A DNA stretch of 64,000 bases, taken from assembly GCA_007121455.1 (NCBI GenBank), contig SKKN01000006.1, positions 78,827-142,826 of the forward strand, written 5' to 3'. This document shows, in pieces, positions 1-6,997 of the stretch. The notes beneath the pieces were generated by a model. It was not told the origin of the DNA and did not search any database. It worked only from the letters and a program-made list of their open reading frames with translations. Position 1 is the stretch's first letter, and each line of letters begins with the position of its first letter. Source of the DNA: Gemmatimonadota bacterium (GTDB taxonomy: Bacteria > Gemmatimonadota > Gemmatimonadetes > Longimicrobiales > Gaopeijiaceae). Made by a program: the position numbers and the translations under genes.

Positions 1-144
1 CTCTTCGCGAACTGGGAATCTCGGGTGGGGATCCCGGCACGGATCCGGAAAGCCGGGGCCCTCGCTCGAACGCTCTCCGCGGAAGGGTCGTCGCCCTCCT
101 CCCACGACCTCACATCGAGTTCGCCGGGCGCGACACGGCGTTGA
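1..144 (+). CDS. Possible 3' end of an unidentified gene (partial)
   Basis: Frame 1 is open from the window edge to a TGA at 142-144. It encodes about 47 residues, starting LFANWESRVGIP and ending in a polar Ser/Pro-rich tail, which looks like the C-terminus of a protein truncated by the window. It would converge with hemH and overlap its 3' end by about 35 bases. No family can be named from so short a piece. A chance open frame in GC-rich DNA is a real alternative. Confidence 0.3.
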   Translation, partial: LFANWESRVGIPARIRKAGALARTLSAEGSSPSSHDLTSSSPGATRR

Positions 145-1186
145 GGCAGTAGGTTCCCGGCGTCGGTCGGCACCTACAGCGGCCCCACGTCAGATCACCC
201 GATTCGGGGAGGGTCTCACCCGAGGCTCGAAGCAGCGGCTCGACGAGGTCGGCCAAGACGACCGCGAAGCGCGGATCGTCGTGCGGAACCGGCACCCGAT
301 GAAAGCGGAGCCCGACCTCCTCCGCCTCCTCTCGGAGGTCGTGATCCAGCTCGGCGAGGGTTTCGGATTGCTCGTGCATGAAGCTGACGGGCACGACCAC
401 GACGACATCGGCGTCCACCTCCCGGATCACGGTCTCCACATCCGGTTGGGTCCATTCGATCCCGCGGTTCGTGTGGTTCTGGTATCCGATGACGTGGTCC
501 TCGACCCCCAGCTCCCGGGCGATCGCCCGGCAGGATTCCTCCGCGTATGCCTGGTAGCGGACCCCCTCGTGGATGTATTTCATCGGGGTGCCGTGGGCCG
601 AGAAGACGAGCTTCACGCCGGCCTGGGTCAGATCGAGGCCATCCGCCTCGACGGATGCACGGATCCCGTCCGCTCGGATCGAGGTGTAGAGGGGGTGGCG
701 GTGCCATCCGGTCACCGCGGAGAACGGGACGTCCCAGTCGAGGGTCCCGACCTCCTTCTCGACCGCGTCCAGAGCGGCGATCGTCGTGGAAGCGCCGCAA
801 AGCGGATAGACGGGAAGGCCGACGAGCTGTTCGATGTCGTCCTCTCGCGCGGCGCGGACCGCAGCGGAGATCAGGGGATCGGTGAACTGCATCGCCGGGT
901 AGGTCCGCGCGTCGTGCCCTCTGCTCCGGAGCTCGTCCTCGACGGCGCGGGCCTGCTGGGTCGCCTGCCGGTTCAGGGGAGACGCTCCGATTTTGCGGTA
1001 CTCCTCGATGAGGCCGGGCGCCCGGCGCTCGGCGAGCTCCCGGCTCCGGCGGCGAGCAGCCTCCGGGGAGACGTCACCCTCGAGACTCGCGTTCGTCAGG
1101 AAAATGCGCTCGAGGAAGGGTACGACCTCTTCCTCGGTCGCGTCTTCGGGCTCCCCGAAGTTGAGGACGACCACTCCGATCTTCAT
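110..1186 (-). CDS. hemH: Ferrochelatase (HemH)
   Basis: Inserts Fe2+ into protoporphyrin IX, the last step of heme synthesis. The 358-residue length is typical. Seen: N-terminal GVVVLNFGEP, the catalytic-histidine segment SAHGTP at about residues 196-201, and the HEQSETLAELD segment matching the family's conserved HxxTLxElD region. The ATG at 1186 overlaps the hemE stop by four bases (ATGA), so the two are translationally coupled; an upstream in-frame extension would run deep into hemE and is rejected. Oddity: a cysteine (YPLC, about residue 130) plus three clustered cysteines near the C-terminus (CRC and TYC). This is compatible with the [2Fe-2S] cluster known in some ferrochelatases, but spacing alone does not prove it. 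Confidence 0.95.
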   Translation of the reverse strand: MKIGVVVLNFGEPEDATEEEVVPFLERIFLTNASLEGDVSPEAARRRSRELAERRAPGLIEEYRKIGASPLNRQATQQARAVEDELRSRGHDARTYPAMQFTDPLISAAVRAAREDDIEQLVGLPVYPLCGASTTIAALDAVEKEVGTLDWDVPFSAVTGWHRHPLYTSIRADGIRASVEADGLDLTQAGVKLVFSAHGTPMKYIHEGVRYQAYAEESCRAIARELGVEDHVIGYQNHTNRGIEWTQPDVETVIREVDADVVVVVPVSFMHEQSETLAELDHDLREEAEEVGLRFHRVPVPHDDPRFAVVLADLVEPLLRASGETLPESGDLTWGRCRCRPTPGTYCLNAVSRPANSM

Positions 1187-2268
1187 GAAACGGTATCTCC
1201 TTTGGCCATGGATCCCGCGGGCTGGTGGCCGAGGCGCGCCCGAGCGGCCTCGAGGTCGAAGCTGTGGACATGATCCACCACGGCACGTACCACCTCGGGA
1301 TCCGTCTGCGGCAGGAGCCCGTGCCCGACGTTGAAGATGTGACCCGGACGCCCTCCGACCGCCTGCAGGATCCGATCGGCGTGGCTGATCGCCACATCGC
1401 GGCCCGCGAGGAGGGATATGGGGTCGAGGTTCCCCTGGACGGCCCGGTCCGAACCGACCAGCTCCCACGCCTCATCGATCGGCACCCGCCAATCGAGCCC
1501 AACCGCATCGCCCCCGGCCTCGGCCATCGCGGGAAGGAGGGCGGGGTTTCCGGTCGCGAAGTTGATCGTCGGTACGCCCGAAGCGGCGAGCTCCCCGAGG
1601 ATCCTCCGAGAGTATGGGAGGACCCCGGAACCGTAGTCGTCCGGGTGGAGCGAGCCGGCCCAGGAGTCGAAGAGCTGAACACAGACGGCGCCGGCTTCGA
1701 CCTGGGCCTTGGCGAACTCCACGAGGTGTTCGACCCAGTACGACATGAGCTCGTCCCAGAGCTCCGGCTCGCGCCACATGAAGACCTTCGTGCCGGAGCG
1801 ATCCCGGGTCCGAGGAGACTCCACCAAATAGGTCATGAGGGTGAACGGCGCCCCGATGAAGCCCAGCGTCGGGACGTCGATCCGCTCCTTGAGGATGCGG
1901 AGGGTGTCCAGCACGAAATCGAGGGTTTCCCTGGGCTCGAAGGGCCGGAGCGACCGGATCCTCTCGGCCGTGTCGTAGGGGTGCGGCAGCACCGGACCGA
2001 GGCCCTTTTCGATCTTCACATCGAGCCCTGCCCCGACGAAGATCGTGGAGATATCCGCATAGAGCACGGCTGCATCGACCGGGAAGTACTCCAGCGGCAG
2101 GGCGGTGATGTGGGCCGCGAGCTCCGGGTTACGCGTGACCTCCAGGAGGTCTCGAGTTCCCTTGAGCTCGTGGTAACGCGGAAGCGAGCGTCCGGCCTGG
2201 CGCATGAACCAGACGGGGGTCCGGTCGACGGGCTCGCGACGGAGTGCACGCAGAAGTCGGTCGTTCAT
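1183..2268 (-). CDS. hemE: Uroporphyrinogen decarboxylase (HemE)
   Basis: Converts uroporphyrinogen III to coproporphyrinogen III by four decarboxylations, in the cytoplasm. The 361-residue length fits the family. The N-terminal signature WFMRQAGRSLPRY (about residues 21-33) is the family's substrate-binding segment. GFIGAPFTLMTYLVE and LFDSWAG further in are also family hallmarks. It is the first gene of a hemE-hemH pair with a 4-base overlap. A plausible promoter lies about 45 bases upstream of the start. Confidence 0.97.
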   Translation of the reverse strand: MNDRLLRALRREPVDRTPVWFMRQAGRSLPRYHELKGTRDLLEVTRNPELAAHITALPLEYFPVDAAVLYADISTIFVGAGLDVKIEKGLGPVLPHPYDTAERIRSLRPFEPRETLDFVLDTLRILKERIDVPTLGFIGAPFTLMTYLVESPRTRDRSGTKVFMWREPELWDELMSYWVEHLVEFAKAQVEAGAVCVQLFDSWAGSLHPDDYGSGVLPYSRRILGELAASGVPTINFATGNPALLPAMAEAGGDAVGLDWRVPIDEAWELVGSDRAVQGNLDPISLLAGRDVAISHADRILQAVGGRPGHIFNVGHGLLPQTDPEVVRAVVDHVHSFDLEAARARLGHQPAGSMAKGDTVS

Positions 2269-2312
2269 GAGCGTATGCGCCGAGGTTGAATGGACGGGCT
2301 TCCTCGCGCTGG

Positions 2313-2341
2313 AATCTACAAAGACCGTGGGGGCAGGTCAC
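2313..2341 (-). promoter_or_regulatory. Candidate sigma70-type promoter for hemE-hemH
   Basis: On the minus strand GTGACC (2341-2336) is followed after 17 bases by TAGATT (2318-2313). Each box matches consensus at 4 of 6 positions. It sits about 45 bases ahead of the hemE ATG in the divergent hemE/thyX gap. Composition-driven chance matches cannot be excluded. Confidence 0.35.
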
Positions 2342-2495
2342 CGTGGCTGTGAAGCGGGAGGGGAGGGATTTCTTTTCTGCGGGGTCCGGACTAGGATCCA
2401 TCCTCGATCCGAGACCGCACTCCCCGACGGGTCCGTTTCCGGACTCGACCTGGGCGAGCGGATGAGCAACACTCCTTTCAGACCGACGATCCGCG

Positions 2496-3482
2496 ATGGA
2501 AACGAAGCGACCCACGACACCGGAGGCCGAGGAAATCCTCGGTGGGTACTTTCCGGTCCTCGACCACGGATTCGTAGCCCTCGTGGACTACATGGGCTCG
2601 GACGAAGACGTGGAACGCGCTGCCCGTGTGAGCTACGGGTATGGGACCCGGAAACGCTCTGCCACACGCGGGCTCGTGCGTTACCTCCGGCGGCACCGCC
2701 ACACGACACCGTCCGAGATGGTGGAGCTCAAGTTCCACTGCGCGATGCCGATGTTCGTGGCTCGGCAGTGGATCCGGCACCGGACGGCGTCGGTCAACGA
2801 GTATTCGGGACGGTATTCGCTCATGCCGCTCCTCTTCTACCGACCCGAGCTCGAGCATTTCGCGCTTCAGAGCGGGAGCAATCGGCAGGGCCGTGAGGCG
2901 GCTGCCTCGCAGCCCCTCTACGAGGAGGCCGTGGACCGTTGGGAGCGCACACGCAGGGAGGCCTCGCGCGACTACGGATGGCTCGTCGGCGAGGATGTGG
3001 CGAGGGAGCTCGCGCGCATCGATCTCCCCCTATCGACCTATACCCAGTGGTACTGGAAGATGGACCTTCACAACCTGCTTCACTTCCTCTCCCTCCGGGC
3101 GGATCCGCACGCGCAGTGGGAGATTCGGGAGTTCGCCGGAACGATGGCCGGGATGGTGAAGCGCGTGGCGCCGCTCTCCTTCGAGGCGTGGCTGGACTAC
3201 GATCTCGGGGGGGCTTCGTTCAGCCGCGCGGAACTGGGAGCCCTGGCCCGGTTGCTCGAGCCGGAAAGCGATGGAGCGATCAGGGTCCGAACCGATGGCC
3301 CGGAGGGTCTCTCCGCCGAGGACCTCGAGCAGGTGGGTCTTTCATCACGGGAGGTCCGGGAGTTCGGAGCCAAGCTCCGATCCGAAGACCTGCCGAGCTT
3401 CGAGCTGGACCTCTCGAGGATGCGGACCGCCGAGGAGGTTTCGGAAAAGATGGAGGAGGCGCTTCCCGATTCCCTCGAGTGA
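2496..3482 (+). CDS. thyX: Flavin-dependent thymidylate synthase (ThyX)
   Basis: Makes dTMP from dUMP using methylene-tetrahydrofolate, FAD and NADPH; replaces ThyA. The ThyX signature RHRTASVNEYSGR (RHRx7S) is at about residues 94-106, and LPLSTYTQWYWKMDLHNLLHFL further on matches the dUMP/FAD-binding helix. At 328 residues it is about 80-100 longer than many ThyX proteins. The extra length is at the C-terminus (after about residue 240) and is acidic and helical-looking. It is divergent from hemE and converges with the downstream HDAC-like gene. No ThyA was seen in the window. Confidence 0.95.
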   Translation: METKRPTTPEAEEILGGYFPVLDHGFVALVDYMGSDEDVERAARVSYGYGTRKRSATRGLVRYLRRHRHTTPSEMVELKFHCAMPMFVARQWIRHRTASVNEYSGRYSLMPLLFYRPELEHFALQSGSNRQGREAAASQPLYEEAVDRWERTRREASRDYGWLVGEDVARELARIDLPLSTYTQWYWKMDLHNLLHFLSLRADPHAQWEIREFAGTMAGMVKRVAPLSFEAWLDYDLGGASFSRAELGALARLLEPESDGAIRVRTDGPEGLSAEDLEQVGLSSREVREFGAKLRSEDLPSFELDLSRMRTAEEVSEKMEEALPDSLE

Positions 3483-3496
3483 CTGCCCCGGAATAC

Positions 3497-3520
3497 CGAC
3501 CGTCGCGGGTGCGACGGTCG
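3497..3520. terminator. Perfect hairpin after thyX (no U-tract)
   Basis: CGACCGTCGC and GCGACGGTCG form a perfect 10-bp stem with a GGGT loop, starting 14 bases after the thyX stop. No T-run follows, so it is either a Rho-assisted 3' end, an mRNA-stabilising hairpin, or chance. It lies in the convergent gap, so it could serve either strand. Confidence 0.4.
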
Positions 3521-3656
3521 ACACGGTGCGCTCCGCCACGGTGGGGGCGCTCAAGGGATTGGGTGAGGTCGCCCGGGAAGCGGGGACGGACGCGGGTGTG
3601 TCCGGGTCCGACGCAGCCTGAAGGCGTCGAGGCGGGCGGGATCCGTCCCATTGGGC

Positions 3657-4601
3657 TCAGGCGTTTCGCTCATGGTGGCGGGCCGACCGCGCCCGGATCG
3701 CCTCGATGACGGTGTTGCGATGGATTTCCACGGTGTCTTCCTCGTCGAAGGCATAGCCTCCAGCGAGCACCACGGCGACCGGAACCCCCCGCATCCGAGC
3801 TTGCCCGAGCACCTCTGCGTCCCGGCGCCGGAGGCCCTCCTTCGAAAGGCCGAGGCCTCCGAGTTGATCCCCCTCGTAGGGGTCGGCGCCCGCGAGGTAG
3901 AGCAGGAGGTCGAACTCGTGGGCGTCCAGGACCTTCTGGAGGTGTCGTTCGAGGAGTCCGAGGTAGGCGGCATCGCCGGTTCCTCGGTCGAGCCCCAGGT
4001 CCAGGTCCCCGGGGGGCTTTACGACCGGGTAGTTCCGCTCCTCGTGCATCGAGAAGGTGAACACGGTCGGGTCGTCGCGGAAGATCTCGGCGGTCCCGTT
4101 GCCATGATGGACGTCGAGGTCCACGATGAGCGTTCGCTTCACTCCCCCCCCTGCGTGCAGGGTGCGGGCCGCCACGGCAACGTCATTGAGCAGGCAGAAG
4201 CCCTCGCCGTGACCGGTGAAGGCGTGATGGAACCCCCCTCCAAGGTGGACTGAAGCCCCATCCTCCAGTGCAATCCGAGCCGTCATCGTGGTTCCGCCGG
4301 CGCAGAGGACGGAGGCCGTGCGGAGTTCCGCCGAGAAGGGGAGCTCGAGGATGCGCTCTTCCGCAGCGCTGAAGCTCCCGCGACGGATCTTCTCCAGGTA
4401 GGTGTCGGAGTGGACCCGAGCGAGGTCTTCTTCGGATGCGGGAGCCGGAGCGAGGAAGGAGGCCTCGGTCAGGACGCCTTCCGCCAGAAGCCGCTCCTTC
4501 ACCCTCCGATATTTCCTCGTCGGGAACACGTGCGGCCCGATATCGACTTCATAGTCAGGGGACCAGACGACGGAGATCGGGAGCGCTGGGTCTCGGGACA
4601 T
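3657..4601 (-). CDS. Histone deacetylase family protein (acetoin utilisation/APAH-like amidohydrolase)
   Basis: Zn-dependent deacetylase fold. Bacterial members remove acetyl groups from small amines or protein lysines; the substrate here is unknown. Seen: FHHAF (catalytic His pair), FCLLNDVAVAA, DLDVHHGNGT (Zn-binding D-x-H), GADPYEGDQLGGLGLS (second Zn Asp) and LAGGYA, where many relatives have LEGGY. The start is set at ATG 4601, preceded by AAGGGGG about six bases away, giving 314 residues; an upstream ATG at 4646 is in frame but lacks a good ribosome site. It converges with thyX across a 174-base gap. Confidence 0.9.
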   Translation of the reverse strand: MSRDPALPISVVWSPDYEVDIGPHVFPTRKYRRVKERLLAEGVLTEASFLAPAPASEEDLARVHSDTYLEKIRRGSFSAAEERILELPFSAELRTASVLCAGGTTMTARIALEDGASVHLGGGFHHAFTGHGEGFCLLNDVAVAARTLHAGGGVKRTLIVDLDVHHGNGTAEIFRDDPTVFTFSMHEERNYPVVKPPGDLDLGLDRGTGDAAYLGLLERHLQKVLDAHEFDLLLYLAGADPYEGDQLGGLGLSKEGLRRRDAEVLGQARMRGVPVAVVLAGGYAFDEEDTVEIHRNTVIEAIRARSARHHERNA

Positions 4602-4742
4602 CGTTTCCCCCTTGAATCGACCGTTGGACAAAATGAGGTGTAGCATCGAGCCGGGTTTTCCTCCGGTGTGTCGGTGCCGGACATGACGGCGTGTCTGACA
4701 CCACGCGGAGGAGGCGACGATGAATCATGAAAGGTACTCGCG

Positions 4743-5192
4743 ATGGAACGATCGGATCGAAAGCCCGCTGTACAGGTCGAAGGGGAGGTGTGGATCGGGG
4801 CTCCCCCCTCGAGAGTGTGGGAGGTCCTCACGGATCTCGAGCGGTGGAATCGTTGGCACCGGGGCATCTCCTTCGCGCAGCTCCGCGGCTCCGTCGAGCG
4901 CGGAACGATCTTCCACTGGAGAAAGGATGGGATGCACGTGGTCTCTGCCCTCGACCCGGTGGAGCCGGAACGGACGTTCGGGTGGCACGGCCGCGCCTTC
5001 GGGGCCAGACTTCGTCACCTCTGGACGCTTGAACCTTCGCAAGGGGGCACGCGGGTGCGAGGGACCGAGTCGGTGGACGGGTTCATGGTATGGGTGATCC
5101 GACGGAGCGTGCGAAAGACGGTGGATCGGTCCCTCGCCGAGTGGCTTCACGGCCTCAAGGCTCGGGCCGAAGCTCCGAAGGAGGATCGATGA
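4743..5192 (+). CDS. SRPBCC (START/Bet v1-like) family protein
   Basis: 149-residue small ligand-binding fold. The N-terminal pattern IGAPPSRVWEVLTDLERWNRWH is typical of polyketide-cyclase/AHSA1-like SRPBCC domains, and the C-terminal helix ends the fold (RRSVRKTVDRSLAEWLHGLK). No catalytic residues can be assigned, and the ligand is unknown. Its TGA overlaps the ATG of the next gene (ATGA at 5189-5192), so it is translationally coupled to the radical SAM enzyme and probably works in the same pathway. Confidence 0.85.
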   Translation: MERSDRKPAVQVEGEVWIGAPPSRVWEVLTDLERWNRWHRGISFAQLRGSVERGTIFHWRKDGMHVVSALDPVEPERTFGWHGRAFGARLRHLWTLEPSQGGTRVRGTESVDGFMVWVIRRSVRKTVDRSLAEWLHGLKARAEAPKEDR

Positions 5193-6121
5193 TGCTGCCC
5201 GTGCTCGGCGAAGTGAAGGGAAACGAGACGGAGGCGGCAGTCACAGCTCCGCTTTCGGCTCTCGACGAGCTCTGGTTCCAGGTGAGTGGTACCGTCTGCA
5301 ATCTTCGCTGCACCCACTGCTTCATTTCCTGCTCCCCCGAGAATCACTCGTTCTGGTTCATGGAGCGGGAGCAGGTCCGGGACGCGCTCGAAGCTTCCGT
5401 GCCGATCGGTGTGAAGGAGTACTACTTCACCGGAGGGGAGCCCTTCATGAACCGGGAGATCGAGGGGATTCTGGAGGATGCTCTTCAGTATGGTCCCACC
5501 ACCGTCCTGACGAATGCCACGATCATGCCGGAGCGGAGGGCTCATCGCCTCGCAAAGCTGCGGGACGCATCCCGGCACTCCCTCGAACTCCGGGTGAGTC
5601 TCGACGGCATCACTCGCGAGATGAACGATGCGATCCGGGGGGAGGGTGCCTTCGATCGGTGCATGGCAGGAGTGGAAACCCTCGTAGCTCAGGACTTCCT
5701 GCCCATCATCACATGCATGCGGAGCTGGCCGGAGGAGGAGACGGATCGCATGCTCGCCGGGTTCAGGAAGCTCCTCCTGAGCGTCGGGTACGACCGGCCG
5801 CGGCTCAAGATCCTCCCGCCCCTCCTCATCGGAGAGGAAGCGAAGCGGACGCGCGGCTACGCGGACACGGAGCGGATCACCCACGAGATGCTCGAGGGGT
5901 ACGATCTGGACCAACTCCTCTGCAGCCGAGCACGGCTCGTCACGGCCGATGGTATCTACGCCTGTCCAATTCTCCTGGGGGTTCCGTCCGCACGGATGGC
6001 CGGCTCGTTGCACGAGGCGGTCCGGGCCCCCGCTCCCCTGACGCATTCCGCCTGCTTCACCTGCTACATGAGCGGCGCGATCTGCTCGAACATGCCCGCG
6101 GGTGGCGGGGAAGGGCATTGA
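5189..6121 (+). CDS. Radical SAM protein with SPASM/twitch-like C-terminal cysteines
   Basis: 310 residues. The [4Fe-4S]-SAM motif CNLRCTHC (CxxxCxxC) is near residue 35; it is followed by YYFTGGEP (the GGE SAM-contact motif) and LRVSLDG. C-terminal cysteines (LLCSR, YACP, then CFTCYMSGAICSN) suggest an auxiliary Fe-S cluster of SPASM/twitch type, used by many peptide- and small-molecule-modifying rSAM enzymes. The start ATG 5189 follows AAGGAGG and overlaps the previous stop. Its own stop overlaps the next start (TGATG at 6119-6123). Substrate unknown; no short precursor-peptide gene is visible beside it, which argues against a RiPP system. Confidence 0.9.
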   Translation: MMLPVLGEVKGNETEAAVTAPLSALDELWFQVSGTVCNLRCTHCFISCSPENHSFWFMEREQVRDALEASVPIGVKEYYFTGGEPFMNREIEGILEDALQYGPTTVLTNATIMPERRAHRLAKLRDASRHSLELRVSLDGITREMNDAIRGEGAFDRCMAGVETLVAQDFLPIITCMRSWPEEETDRMLAGFRKLLLSVGYDRPRLKILPPLLIGEEAKRTRGYADTERITHEMLEGYDLDQLLCSRARLVTADGIYACPILLGVPSARMAGSLHEAVRAPAPLTHSACFTCYMSGAICSNMPAGGGEGH

Positions 6122-6966
6122 TGTCCTTTCCCGTGGGGCCGCCGGGAGGTGGGGCGACGGCAGGGCCGGGTCGGCCCGTGCAGTACGAACGGATCGCGGT
6201 CTTCGGCGGAATCTACTCCAATCACCGGGCACTTCGCGCGGCTGTAGAGGACGCGGCGGACCGGAACGTGGACGCGCTCTTCTGCCTCGGGGATCTCGGC
6301 GCATTCGGTCCTTCGCCGGACCGTGTTTTCCCGATCCTGAGGGAAGCCGGTGTCCAGGTAATCCGGGGCAATTACGACGACTCGATCGCGAGAGGACTCG
6401 ACGATTGCCAGTGCGGATACACGGACCCGCGCGACAATGAGTACGCCCGCCTCTCCTACCGGTACACGTTCGCAAGTACCTCTCTCGAGAATCGGCGCCG
6501 GCTTCAGCGGCTTCCCGAGGAGCTCCGCTTCCGGCTCGGAAGCCTGGACGTGCTCGCCTGCCACGGAAGCCCCCGGAGGATGAACGAGTTTCTCTGGGAG
6601 TCGACGACACCCGACCATTTCCTGTCGAAGCTTGCACGCGACCACTCGTGCGATGTGATCCTCGGAACCCATACGGGACTCCATTGGGCCCGTGAGTTCG
6701 AGAGCTCTCGGTGGTACGTGAACGTCGGAGCCCTCGGGCGCCCGGCGAACGACGGCCGCACAAGCGTGACCTACGCGGTCATCGAAGCGGATGGAACGAG
6801 CCTCGATGTGGAGTTCGTGCCGGTGACATACGATCATGAGGAGCTGGCGCGGGAGATGCGCGAGGAGCAGCTTCCCGAAGAGTTCGTCCAGACGATCCTG
6901 ACGGGCTGGTGGACGACGTGCCTGGAGATCCTTCCGAGCAAGGAGCGAGCACGAGGGCGGTTCTGA
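6121..6966 (+). CDS. Metallophosphoesterase-fold protein with altered metal motifs
   Basis: 281 residues matching the calcineurin-like/YfcE-type phosphoesterase fold. Motif II is intact (CLGDLGAFGPSPD), and a motif IV-like His is present (ACHGSP). The usual motif I DxH is GxY here (FGGIYSN), GNHD is GNYD (RGNYDD), and the terminal GHTH is GTHT (ILGTHTG). A CQCGY segment and DPRDN follow motif III. It may therefore bind metals differently or have lost hydrolase activity. Strict coupling to the rSAM gene upstream (TGATG) suggests a shared pathway. The N-terminal 20 residues are Gly/Pro-rich and probably disordered. Confidence 0.8.
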   Translation: MSFPVGPPGGGATAGPGRPVQYERIAVFGGIYSNHRALRAAVEDAADRNVDALFCLGDLGAFGPSPDRVFPILREAGVQVIRGNYDDSIARGLDDCQCGYTDPRDNEYARLSYRYTFASTSLENRRRLQRLPEELRFRLGSLDVLACHGSPRRMNEFLWESTTPDHFLSKLARDHSCDVILGTHTGLHWAREFESSRWYVNVGALGRPANDGRTSVTYAVIEADGTSLDVEFVPVTYDHEELAREMREEQLPEEFVQTILTGWWTTCLEILPSKERARGRF

Positions 6967-6997
6967 GAGGCGGGGTTCACCGGTGCGGGGGGGCTGA

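Noticed and set aside
5189..6121. RiPP (ribosomally synthesised peptide) system around the radical SAM gene
   Set aside because: No short precursor-peptide gene with a good ribosome site and no protease or RRE-type recognition protein beside it; the phosphoesterase and symporter suggest a small-molecule pathway.
5147..6763. 538-codon minus-strand frame
   Set aside because: Antisense to the rSAM and phosphoesterase genes; Arg/Gly/Ser-rich shadow.
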